Positions 29,306-41,500 of a stretch of DNA of 64,000 nucleotides are shown one piece after another. Position 1 is the stretch's first letter. Each line of letters opens with the position of its first letter. Below the pieces are notes generated by a model, which saw only the letters and a program-made list of their open reading frames with translations, was not told the origin of the DNA and searched no databases. Origin of the DNA: Branchiostoma floridae (Eukaryota > Chordata > Leptocardii > Amphioxiformes > Branchiostomatidae); NCBI RefSeq assembly GCF_000003815.2, contig NC_049983.1, forward strand, positions 21,675,761 to 21,739,760. The letters run 5' to 3'. Both the position numbers and the translations under genes were made by a program.

Positions 29306-30745
29306 CGACATGTGACCTCTGACCCTGCGTGCGACCTCTGACCCATCCTCTGCGGTGAGGCGGAACACAACCAGAAAGCAGCAAATATTTTTATAAAATA
29401 CATTTTTATATATTTTGTAATTTTGACCAGTGTTGCTAACAAATTATTTCTGTACATTTTTGGAAGATTGTCGAGATGCGAATCTAGGGCGCTAAGCTGT
29501 GCTATGTAAAGTCAGAGTTGGAGATTCTCAACTCTTGTAGCTACAATACAAGGTTTTTCTAAGAATAGTTGTGGTTTTTGTACATCTGCAATGATATACC
29601 CATAATGGGGCCTGTATTTTACAGTTCTCATGTTGTCATCAATAGGAAATGTGAAATCTTAGAGGTTTGTAAATTTCAAGTGTTTTCAAAGAATTCTAGA
29701 AGAAGCAGGTGTGTATTTTATTTGTTTGACAGTGGAGTTGTGTTAACGCTCACCTATACATGTACACTTTGACTTGTACAGAACAGTTTTAGTGGTTGGG
29801 ACGACGTTTTCCCGACACGTAGAGCGTAGAAGAGTTTTATCAACCGCACTGTGCACTAAGGTTAGCCAGCCAACAGTGTAATAATTATGATGATGATACG
29901 ACCCGTGATTCAGGAAGAAATTTTGTGATGTGTACATGGCATTTGTATTATGTATATTTGGACTAAATGTGTAGGTGTTAGAAATGATTTAGCGAATGTA
30001 GCTGAGGACCGTCCAAGGGCCACAATTTGCTCTTTGTAATGTACCAAAACTACCTGTGTACTACTTTTAACTGTAGAATAATACTGCTGTGAAGTAAGTA
30101 AGTTTTTGACAGCTCAACTTTTAACAGTTTGCAAGAATTAATGGATTTCTGTACACATTGTACCTTTTGTAATTCTACAATGAAATTCTCAGATGGGTTA
30201 GTGAAGTTTTAAAGACGCTCGGATTTTGTATATGTAATTTTACGTGACTTCAAAACCGCAGATTTTTAAAAACTATTTAAAAGTGAATGGAGTATAATAC
30301 TTCCTGCTGTGCCATTGTATTATAGGTGCTTTAGTTTATAAATATGTTGAAACTGTTGGTGATAGTTGCGTCTGTCGTGTGGTTAAATGTAAAAGCGTTA
30401 ATCGTTGAGTTAATCGTAGTTTTCTGTGCAGCTTGTAATGATGATGATAATAATGATACCACGGAAGTTCAAACCTTCCGAACCGCAAAACTACATACAA
30501 CTGCGTCTGTGCAGTCACAGTATGGGCCAAGAACGTAGTACTAGCAACTTGGATAGAAGTCAGAGCTGCTATAAAAGGTGTGTTTTTTTGAAAAAGTGAT
30601 TTTGTAAAAGTAAAACTGTGAATTTTGTATGCTGCCAATGTTTGGTCTGTACAATATCTCTGTGATCCGAATGGCATCAGATTAAACCCACTGGTATGAA
30701 TTGACACCTTACTTGTTTGCTTGTTTGTTTGTTTGTTTGTATATC
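29306..30745 (+). other. Celsr: Celsr 3' UTR
   Basis: About 1.4 kb of AT-rich sequence between the stop codon and the signal ATTAAA at 30681-30686. The signal is followed at about 30711-30742 by a GU-rich tract (TTGTTTGCTTGTTTGTTTG), as expected downstream of a cleavage site. No other gene is seen here. Confidence 0.65.
30681..30742 (+). terminator. Probable Celsr polyadenylation signal and GU-rich element
   Basis: ATTAAA at 30681 with a strong GU-rich run 25-60 bases later is a good poly(A) site arrangement. No AATAAA occurs earlier after the Celsr stop. Confidence 0.6.
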
Positions 30746-30754
30746 CAGTAAAAT

Positions 30755-30944
30755 TACTCTCCAAGCAGAGGTTAGGCCCCTGCTGTCTTTTGACATTTTT
30801 TGGCATTTTTATCGGGCTGTCTATTTTGTACTTAACGTTTGTCTTGATGCCTCCCAGCAGACAATTTCAGTACAAAGTAGAAAGTACGGTGAAAACGCCT
30901 AAAAACGTCAAAAACAGCCGGAACCTAACCTCTGCTTGAAGAAT
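30755..30944. mobile_element. Foldback MITE, TAnTCTCCAAGCAG family
   Basis: TACTCTCCAAGCAGAGGTTA at the left is inverted at the right as TAACCTCTGCTTGAAGAAT. The flanks CAGTAAAAT and TAGTAAATT make a 9-bp target duplication with two mismatches. It lies just past the probable Celsr poly(A) site. Confidence 0.8.
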
Positions 30945-30953
30945 TAGTAAATT

Positions 30954-32690
30954 GCCTCAAAGTCAAGCCACAACACACCAGGTCAGTACTGAAGAATACA
31001 GGCTTGATATCCAGAGAGATGAAATTGATCCACTAGCTCACGTGCACTGGGGAGGATCCTTACTCTTTTCCATAAGTGTGGTGGGTTCTTCAATGTGCTA
31101 GAGGTGTGGCTGTTGCCAAAAACCCGTGACCTCCGTTTAACATCATGATCATCAATAAGTGAAGCATAATGATTTGGTATTGAAGATTGAAAGAGACGGG
31201 TGCATTGTCAGAGAAGGTGGAAGGAACAGACTGTATCCAGTTAGACACAATCTGTATTAGTTTACTCTTTTTATTAGCCTCCTTCGCAGATTTCTTGGAG
31301 GCATTTGTTTCTTGGGGGGGGGGGGGTGGACAAAGAAGAAAGTGACATCGAGAATCTATTGTTGGGTATTCAATATTCATTTGTTCAACCTTACTGACCA
31401 CTAAGATGTCAAAATGGAGGCAGCCTTTTTTGTAAAACTTTTCTTTTATTTGCACGTCTGCATCACTTTGGGGGATCCCAGAGAATTCTTCCCTGTTATC
31501 TAGTCAACATGGCCTTAGGTTGCCTTACTCTGGGTTGGTGGGACAGTATTATTTTTGAATGACCGAAAAGGGGGCGTTGTCAGCAGACAATCTGAAAGAC
31601 TTGAAGTCTGATTAAGTCAGTTCATCGCGTAGTGAACAGATAAGGCATGGCTGCGTGAAGATACTAAAAGGGAGCGCTTTTGATAGTCAAGTAGAATTCT
31701 CTATGCCAGACTGACTGCGCTGGCTATTGGAATAATTTGCTAGGAGAGTTTTGCTACCAGAGGAGTTGGTCGGCCGCCGGAGGGGAAACATGAACCTTAG
31801 TGTGGACCGACTCCCGATTTTTTTTCGGAATTCTACGATCCCCGCACCCCCGTAGGAAGGTCTGGTGGAGGCTAGTTAAGTACTGCCATTTCGCATCACC
31901 CAAAACCGTCACTGTGACCAACTGGCAGTGATCTTGATACCACCCAAAGTGGTCAGTTCTACGGTCGTGGAATTCTTTGTCAACAATCCACGGCCGGGGA
32001 TATACTTTCTGAACACTGCGTCCATACACATCGAAATATTATGGAAAAATTTTAACTTCTAATTGGTGATCGACCAAATTCAGAAAATTTATCAGTGTTA
32101 TCAAAATATCTAGACTTGCTAAATCCGTCAACGGAACAAAACAGAATGTACTGCGTTCACAATCCTTTAGAGTATACGACGTCGGTCATTTCGAAAAGGG
32201 GCGTTCTTCCACGAAGAAATAGATAACTTTCAAATATCTGTAAAATGTTTGACTCCCCGGGACACTTTCATGTTGATATATGCTTGATCAGTCGGCTAAT
32301 CAATCAATATCACTTACGTCTCGCTGCGTCCGTGCATCAATTAAACTGTGGCACAATTTGTGGGCTAGCCGCATTTTTGTCTGAAGAAAATATGCGCGGT
32401 CTCCTTTTTCAAGTGAAAGTTTCAACTAGATAACTAATCGGAGTCTAGTAGTTTTGAATCGTTCCACCAAAGACGGTATACGTATTGAACAATGCAGCAA
32501 AAGATAGGGGATTATCAACGTATGGTCTGATCTCTAGACAATTGCCCCCGGCCTTACCCACGCCCCGACTTGTCACTAAAAATGTGTTTGGCTAGCTACG
32601 AGTCTTATTTCAAACAGTAATTACAGTCGTTACAAAACGCACATCCATCCATCACTGTGGTTAATAAAGAGCTGTCTCCTGAATACTTTA
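30954..32690. other. Convergent intergenic region, no gene seen
   Basis: I find no splice-bounded coding sequence here. It holds a poly-G run near 31314-31327. Near 31440-31490 is a dispersed repeat, TTTATTTGCACGTCTGCATCA then GGGATCCCAGAGAA, that is also found near 9660-9705. Confidence 0.5.
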
Positions 32691-32691
32691 G

Positions 32692-33030
32692 AAAGTTAGG
32701 TTGTTGTCTATTTTATGTGAGCTAGTGTCATTTATAAATATCAAGAGTCACGCAAGGGTGTTTGGTTTTTGAATACTGAGAAAAGGCGATCAAAAAATCC
32801 ATGTAAAAAATACTGAGAAAAGGCCAATGTCAAAAAATCCATGTCAACTGTTGGACACAACACAAAAACAGAACAAGAAAGTTAGGTTGTTGTCTATTTT
32901 ATGTGCGCTAGTGTCATCCATAAATAGCAAGAGTCACGCAACGGCGCATGGTTTCTGATTACTGAGAAAGGGCAATCAGAAAATCCAGGTCAACATTTTA
33001 ACTGTCGGACACAACAAGGAAAACAATAAA
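32692..33030. repeat. Two-copy tandem duplication, about 187 bp
   Basis: AAGTTAGGTTGTTGTCTATT, TTATGTG.GCTAGTGTCAT, CAAGAGTCACGCAA and ACTGAGAAA occur from 32692 and again from 32879. The first copy has an additional internal repeat of TACTGAGAAAAGG. Confidence 0.85.
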
Positions 33031-33396
33031 CTTTGAACGCCCTGGCGGCGCCTTTCCTGAGTTCTGCAGCTGAAGTTTCGATTTTGATATCTTGTATTTT
33101 GGACATGGTACGGTCGTGATTTTAGATGGTAGGTAGGTAGCATTGATGTCAGCTTGGACTTTCCAGCAGCTTGCTCTGGACCTGGGGGCATTTTTGTTTA
33201 AAACTTTCAAAGAGGATAACTCAAGAACGGACCGATAGATTTTCATGATTTTAAGTATGTAACGTTATGTAGCTTAGACAGAGTTATATATCGTATACGA
33301 TAAAAAAAATTATGAAATTATGCAAAATAGGACTCCGACTCACTCACTCAGTCCCATAGCCAGTAGCTGTAGGCGTAGTCTGTCTGTCCACAATGG

Positions 33397-34292
33397 CTAT
33401 CCACCTCTGGCGCGGCGGTTATCGTGTTTGGACTGCTTTTGCATAATCAATGAGTTCATTCTATCATTTTTTTTCGATGTATCATCAGTCCTGGAAATAG
33501 CTTTAATGTCCAAAACTACCGTTATCATATTTTCATTATCGTTTTGCAACTTTTCCGCGCCAGCATCTGGGACAAAGTCGGCGAGACGCGCCAGTTCTTT
33601 CGGTGGCCAATCCATATGAACACTCCTAGGCTGGCTACACTCCTTTGTCAGCTTTTGATACTGTCTTGTGCCATCTTCATGTTCCTTTCCATCCTGACGG
33701 ACGTTCAGTTTTGGTGGGCTCTGCGGTGTGCCGTCGTAGGATGAATAAGATATCAATATGACACGCACGACGATCATAAGTCGACAAAACCTGATCCGGA
33801 GGATGTTATGGAAGACGAAAGTTGTACAAAACAGCTGATAAAAAGTCTGTTTTCAAGTTTAAGAGAAGACTGCATGTTCCGAAATGGTATACACATCTTT
33901 AAAATTGAATGATTTTTTTGGTAAAACAGGTCGAAATAATTGATAAATATCGAGGGGAAAATCTAGATGCAAGATGGGAAACCTTTATTCTTGCGCCACT
34001 CTTGCCTATAATTGACCAAGGATCTTTTATCAATAAAAGCTCATTGAATTGACTGAGGATACTTCTAATAACTCTCAAAACCTACTTCTAGTGAAGTACG
34101 ACTTATATGTTCAACGAACAATGCAGTGAAGGAAATTGCGGCGATATCCAGGAAAACAAGTGTGGAAAGAAATAGACATGATCTGAGAAGAACAAAGCTC
34201 TGACTGTACCTCGGAAACACGTACGAAGAAGTTCTTTCTCCTAAGAGTTCCACCGTTGCCAGGTGAATAGACATCAGCAACAAGGTCTTCAT
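33397..34292 (-). CDS. Doubtful two-exon ORF, unrecognised
   Basis: On the - strand, MKTLLLMSIHLATVELLGER at 34292 runs to a possible donor CCGAG|GTACAG at 34210. It joins in frame through the acceptor GGATCAG|G at 33790 to an open frame that ends at 33397, 158 residues in all. The second part is mostly charged (DWPPKELARLADFVPDAGAE). Two CRE-like TGACGTCA sites lie upstream at about 34370 and 34402. I recognise no family and the splice join is a guess. It may be a chance frame or a decayed element. Confidence 0.2.
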
Positions 34293-34529
34293 TAGTTCCC
34301 ATGATGATGATAGTTGTTCATTAGCATCATTTCCGTCTACATTGTTGAACGCAATTTGGTCTCAATGCATTGACGTCAAGCTTTGTCCAATTTCTCTGCG
34401 AATGACGTCATGTAAGTGTTTACCCTTCCTTTCCTTTGTTCCAGGCATCGTTGTGACAGAAAATACATCTTCCTCTTCTACACTTCGGAGAGGGAAAGTT
34501 TCTCAACTTTCTTTGTGGGAAGGATGAAG

Positions 34530-37500
34530 TGCATGATATGTTTTTTTTGCCTTAATTTTTGTACAGTAAATGCCTCTGCAAAATGATTTGTTTTATTGAA
34601 AGATGATGATCTAGTGAATGTGATAGAAAGAATATAGTAATGCTGACAGATTAATATAGCATAGAATTTACTAAGTGTAAAATACTTCATCAAAAAGACT
34701 GGATCATTTTTTGTGAAGTTCTTTTGGCTTCGTTGGAGAATACAATTCTTTTTTTCCTTTGTGCCTGCAAATGTAGGCAACCTATCTTCAAGTTCAAGTC
34801 TTAAACATACAGAGAAGATGTGGATTAAATGAATATCTAGGTAGAGACACACAAAGATTTTCTATTGCATAGAGGCAAACTTTTTTATTCTCACATCACC
34901 AGTGCCTGTATACCTTATCATAATTATAAAATGAGAACTAGACAGTAGTATTCTGGCAAGTCTTGAAACATTTGAAGAAGAATTGAGAAAAGGAGTCCCG
35001 GCACCAACATTGCTTTACTGGCATCTTCAAAAGATTTTTTTTCATATTCGACTTTAGCTACACACCAGAAATTTAACAATGAGATGTATGATAATTTTAG
35101 GTTTCCAGATGTTCTTTAGGCCTGTGAAAAAGTAATTACCTCAACCTATGAAAATGCCAGTAAGCTGAACAGACTACATTAAAAATCTGTACTTCCTTTT
35201 TTACACCTCAAAAGAATGAATTTTCCAATAATATGAATGTAGGACTGGAATATAACATCTCCTAGTACTTCTTTACTTCCCATAATTTTTTTTTTACTTG
35301 TTTTCCATAATTTGCATTTTACTTGCACAAGTGTACTTATCAACAATAATACAACTCTCAGTTACACAATATACAAATGTAAGTATCTGACATACACAAT
35401 TCTATTGTTTTTGGACACAAAAACGTCTGACCTGTAAAATATGTTGGAGAAATTGCTTGTCTTTGCACCAGAGGAATTTTCAGAATATTTCGTATACCTC
35501 AAAAAGAACTGTGTATTGCCATTATTTCAAATAGATTGCTACACTAAGTCTTTTTGAATAAAACAAGCAGACTCTTTATTAAAAGTTAACAATAACGCTG
35601 CAACATTCGGAGCTTGCTGTAGTGTGTGTGCATGACAAATGTGTATTTGAATAGACAGTTGAGGTACAATGTATTACTGAAGTAAATGTTCAGAATATAC
35701 AACATACAGTTTTGTAGAAGATTTAGAAATGACCAAAAGTTTTAAGATATAAGCTGATAAGCTTGAGAAGGTATAATTAAGCTGAGCTGTGTTAACGATG
35801 CCAACTGACAAAGCTTTACAGACAACTTTGGGATACAGGAAAAATTGCAATCAAACGGAAGCTCTAAATAGTTCTCATCGACAATATGCTTTAAAAGTCA
35901 ACAAAATATTTGATAATACCAAGACTTTGTTTTCTGAAGTGAGAAGAAGTGAACATAAACTTATATTAAAAGGAGTTTGGAAATCTTTCAAAGGAACATT
36001 TCAGCTTGATGGTTTCTATGTTGTTTAAAATGTAGGCGTAATTATTCTTTGTCTGGGTTTTTTCTTTAAGAGTGTTTCCGTTGTCCCCGGTTACATATAG
36101 AAATGCACAGTGGTGGTAGCCACGTCATGAGATGGGATGTAATGACGCTCATTTCTTCAACATATAATAGCTTCATTACGACCTCCTTACGTCAACTAGC
36201 TATGGAATGATATCCATCTCACAAAGACCCCATGGCTACAATAAATACGGAACCACTATTATATAGCAACGGGCGGCGATTACCGACTCATTTCCTCTTA
36301 TTAGAAATTACTTCGTCATAATTCCACGCGAAGCTTGCCTGAAAGAAACCAAACAAAATGGAGCAATCAGAACATAATCAATGAAGATGATCGTAGCAGT
36401 AGAGAGAGGTACGGCCAACAGGGGTGGCCTGCAGACATTTAACTATACCAAATAGAAAGGAAGTGCTGAATAAAAAACTTACTATAGATTGGGAACATCA
36501 TCTTGTTGACACTAAAACTCTTTCTCAAAAAGCTTGAAACTGTAACGTTACATGGGTTGATGGTAGTTGTCAGTCTTTGTCAAAAACTGTTGAAGATTTC
36601 TTTAATTCTCTCACCAACATATTGGTACTTTGTGACAAATTGCGAGTGTAAATTTTATTTGTATTGGTATATAAAAATGGCAGCCACATAGATTTATGAT
36701 TTGTGTTACATCAAAACAGGAAATTAGAGGGGGAGAGTACGAGTTAGTAGTTTGAATAAATTATAAACTTGATTGTGGGCCCTTAGCTCAAAACAATAGA
36801 TTTATTAATGCCATGTTACATGCTGAATTTGTTTCTTTTCATGTATATGTATTCTTTTCTTCTGAGCTGCAAAATTAACTTTTTCCAAAGTCTGAAAACT
36901 GAGGAGAAAAAGGGTGTACAGTAATTGCTCGCAGAATATGAAGACAGGGAGAAACAAAGATACAGACATGTGATCTTCATTCTCTCATCTCCTGTGTTTT
37001 GTGGCTTTACATTTTCCTAGAGAAGGTCTCCCCAACAGAAAACTACAGCAGTACATGAGACTAGTTCTAACAATCTACACAAACCCAGGAACAATGTTGG
37101 TGCCGGGATTGCACATCTAACTTTGTGGCAGTACAACAATAATGATGTCGGTGGGTCAGGGGTGTCTGGTACTGTCTCAAACATGTACAAGTGGTAGTAG
37201 TACATAACGTATGTACAAGTAGTATCTAGTACCTAAGATACTATGCAGATAATATACCACATATTACATAACAACTACAAATTAACTATAATTTCACTGA
37301 AGCGGACAGTTTTCATACGCGTCAAACATTGGCTGATGCTTTTTTTTTTACAAATATCCATATTTTCAAGGTTTTATCAGGGTTTCTTTGATTAATTTAC
37401 ATCCCAAACTTGATATTTTTTCAAAAAAAGGGAAATTCAGTAAAACATTCATTCAGAACCAAGGACAGGGAAACTGTGTGATAATCAATGTAATTTGATA

Positions 37501-38350
37501 TTCTTTTAACTGAAATAAGAGAACAATTCAATGGAACCCCGGTTTTCAGCACCAAGGAAAGGGAAACTGTGTGATAATCAATCTAAAGGTAAAAGGTGCA
37601 CAAACAAAGTGTCAGTGTAAAGACAGCAATATAGCCACTGAGGCATCTACATGTATGCATGTCTAGCATGAAACGTTACATGTATAATATACAGTAACTA
37701 CTGAACAGGACAAGGTTTAGGTTCAGGTCCAGGCCTGAACCAACCCCAACTAAGGACACCATGAAAGACACACGGTACACATTGGTTGTATCCTGATTCA
37801 ATCTTGCAGCAAAAAAAATAAATCCCATACACCTGCATTCTTTGATCAGATTTGAACAAAAAATTGGAAGAACCTCTATCGGAGCTAAGTAAATCATATT
37901 GCAGCTATAGTTTGATCAACAGGATACAGGATATTTGTTGGATACTCATGATTCCAGAAGGAAGGTTCAATTTTCAAAGCTCTCAAATCAAAATAGACAT
38001 ACTCTACGACATATTTCATCAAGACATTTGCCTTTTCCATCTCTCCATTGAAATATTTCCTGCACTTTCCTTTCTTTCAATGGAGTTCATGATATGAAAT
38101 TAAGGTAAACAAATTCCATTGACATTTGTCTTCTGTGGTGCCTCTTGCCTATAAAAATCACACTTAGGACAGAGTCAATGTTAGCTGTGTAGCTGCACAT
38201 CTTGAATGAAAAGTTCATTTCAATCTGGAGTAATAATTTAGTACATGTACTTCTTTGAGCATCATTTTGGTCACTATAAAAATTGTTCACACATAAATGG
38301 ACCGTCCCACTCATCCACAGGGGTGACAAGCTCTGATTCACTACACCTAA
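34530..38350. other. Intergenic region and probable Creld 3' UTR
   Basis: This AT-rich DNA lies after the Creld stop codon. Reverse-strand AATAAA signals occur at about 36802 and 36654, among others, so a 3' UTR of about 1.5-1.7 kb is plausible. Copies of a dispersed repeat with ACCAAGGACAGGGAAACTGTG lie at about 37420-37620. Confidence 0.45.
37400..37625. repeat. Locus-specific dispersed repeat, two adjacent copies
   Basis: AGAACCAAGGACAGGGAAAC then TGTGTGATAATCAAT, ending AAAGGTAAAAGGTGCAC, is present twice here and again at about 40030-40280 and 42770-42820. All copies lie in or beside Creld. It has no coding capacity. Confidence 0.65.
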
Positions 38351-38565
38351 CTAGTATGTTTTTATGACAAAGTACCAGACCACCCCTCCCACGACTGCCA
38401 CAAACGCGCCCAGGACGGGCTCTACCAGCGCTACGACCGCGGCTAGGACCACTATGAAGAAGATACTGACGAGACGGACGGTCTCCTGGGTTGTACCTGT
38501 CAGCATCTTTTTGGGGTGCTTATTCGGCTTCATGTACTTGTCGAACTGGGACCTCTTGGGTTTGT
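38351..38565 (-). CDS. Creld: Creld exon 13: membrane segments and C-terminus
   Basis: Acceptor TTCCCGTCAG, phase 1 entry. It encodes KPKRSQFDKYMKPNKHPKK, then two hydrophobic stretches, VRLVSIFFIVVLAAVVALV and VLGAFVAVVGGVVWYFVI, split by EP, and ends KTY-TAG. The hairpin corresponds to the Creld1-type C-terminus; there is no KDEL-like end. Confidence 0.92.
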
Positions 38566-41500
38566 CTGACGGGAACATATGGACAAACGTGATAGTTATA
38601 GAACAACTGGGGAGGTGGTGGTTGGGAGATACTGAGAAAAAGATGCTGGGAGAAAAGATACTGGGTTAGAGGCTGTTCTTGGCTTTTGTATCTGATGGGA
38701 ACATATAGACAGACCTGATAGTTACAGAACAACTGGGGAGGGGGAGGGACTGGGGAAAAGATACCAGGGAGAAAGATACAGCGTTAGAGGCTGTTCTTGG
38801 CTTCTTTTGGACTGATGAGAACATATAGACAAACTTGGTAGTTATAGAACAACTGGGGGGTGAGGGAAACACACTGAGAAAAGATACTGGGTAAGAGGCT
38901 GGTGACATGGGGAAGGCCATGCAGGAAAAAAGCTTCTGGTGAAGTGAAGGGGGAGGGGGGGGGGAGAGACAGGCAGCAAAGCAAGTACTGATATGGACAA
39001 GAGATCTGAGAAGACAGACTGAAACCACAACTTATACAAATTCAAGAAGTCAGTGCGATGCCACTACTGAACTAAAAGGAGTAGTGATAGAACAACATTA
39101 CAGTAGAAATGCAAAGGAATAAGAGCAGAACCACAGTGACAGTACACACACATACAAAGGAATAGGGGAGGATAGAACTGTGTACAAAGGATTAGGGATT
39201 AAACAACATTACTGCAGCGTGAATGAATTAGGAGTGTCAGGAACTATAACATACAGCATAGACTGTGGCGTAGGAAAGAGGTTGGGCTGAGGATACCAAA
39301 AGTACAAATAGAATGGAAGCTAGAACCATAGCATGCATTGTTATAAGATGATGCACAAACAGATAATTGGGAAAAACTGAATACAGTTAAGCGGTGTTAA
39401 AATTGAAGTACACAGTCATGTAAAATGCAAAGTTACAACTACATCACACATTACAACACACATAGGAAAGGAGGAGCAACAGCTACAACACACATGGTCT
39501 TGGAATAGCTAGAGCTACAGCACACATGGTCTTGGAATAACTAGAGCTATAGCACACATGAACATGAAAGAGAAGGAGCTAGAACTACAACACACATGGA
39601 AGGGGAGGGGCTATAGCTACAACACAAATGGAAGAGGCTATAGCTACAACACACGTGAAAGGGGCTAGAGCTATAGCACACACGGAAGGGAGACTAGAAG
39701 AGGTAGGTAAGGGTATGACTGAAGTACACATTTAATCAGACAAACTGTGAATTACCTTCTTGGCCTGGAATTTTCATGACGCAGGCATCCCGTACATTTC
39801 TCTCATATCCCTCCTCACACTCACAATCGTAGGAGCCGATGGTGTTGGTGCAGACTTCGTGCTGTAACCTGCATATCGTCTTACACTCATCAACATCTGC
39901 AGAAATAAACAAACACATATTGTCTTACACTCATCAACATCTGTAGAAACAAACAAACACATGACATATGTGATGCCTGGAGTCAAGCAGAATTTCTGTA
40001 CTCAATTCACTCCGCAAACTTTATATTCTTTTAGACAAAAAAAGGGGGGAAAATCGATTGGAACAGGTATTCAGCACCAAACAACTAAACACATAATAAA
40101 TATATATATGTGACTGCTGGGGATAAGCAGAGTTTCTGTAAGCAATTAACTCCCCAAACTTGGTATTTTTTTTACATGTAAAAGAGAAAAATTCAGTGGA
40201 ACAATTATTCAGCACCAAGGACAGAGAAATTGTGTGTGTTCATCAATGTAAAGGTAAAAGGTGCACGAATAAAGTGTCAGGTAAACCTAACATACCTATT
40301 AACCTGTAAGACCTAAAATATTACTTACTGAATTGTGTAATGCTTTGTGATGTTAAAGTATGATATGAAAGACAACAAAAAGCACAACATCTTGACATAG
40401 TCCACTAGGTTATAGTCACAGTGAAGAGATTTGAAGAAAGACTGAAAGCAGCCGCAGGGTGTCCAGACATTCGACAGCTACTACTCCTTCTTCTTCTTCT
40501 ACTACTACCAATCTCCTTCATCAATGAAACTTGAAATTAGACATGATCAGGCACCCAAATATACGCTATCAAAAAACAGTGCACAGAACTCTTTAGCAGG
40601 TGCAAAGAAAGTGTTTTGCATAATATTAAAAAAATAACAGCCACATGGTTAACTCTTCAACGTACCCTCACACACGCCTTGCTTGTTCTGCTTGAATCCC
40701 ATCCTGCACCTTTTGCAGTTTTCAGGTCCAGGACCGGTGCAGCCGTGACAGGCAGGGGCACACTCTGAGGAGGAAAGGAAAGTAAAAAGTTAAGGTATTT
40801 AGGTTGGCTAAATTGGCATTTTGACCTTCCATTGTTTTCTTATTAATGAATTAAGAAACAATGGAGCCATAAAGAATATTGATAGATGGGCATGAAAGAA
40901 TTCTAAATCTGATTTTTTGGGGGCCAAATCCATGACGTCATCATGCTTTATTGCCCCTAATATTATTTTTTCTATGACAAAATACAGCACTTTGGCACGT
41001 TACATTACAATGAAACTTCGTTTTTCGTTGCATAATGATGAAAGCTACAAACTCATGGTTGCGCAAATTGATATCTACTAATGATCTGTAGTAATTAGAA
41101 AATGTTTGTTTTCATCTAATTAAAAAAAATTAATTCTTACTAACTACATATACAAATAAGGCACAGATCATAATTAGAAGTTTGCCTTACCTATACAAAC
41201 TCCGTCCACCATGTCCGCTAACTTCCCCTCGTCACATTTCACACAGTTTTCTGGACCGACTCCTTTACAGCCTTTACACAAGGGGTCGCATTCTGGGTAA
41301 AACAAAAATAACAATTTCTTATAAACTGTGAAAGTGAAATGGGCAGGTTGTTTCAGAAGGTAAAAAGTAGGACTCCCTTACAGCCTTTACACAAGGCGTT
41401 GCATTCTAGTTTTAAAAAAAACACAACTACTAGATTTTCAGCTAGAAGAAAGGGTATGCCACCCCGTAATGGGTGGTATAACCCCAACGGTGCTGTAATA

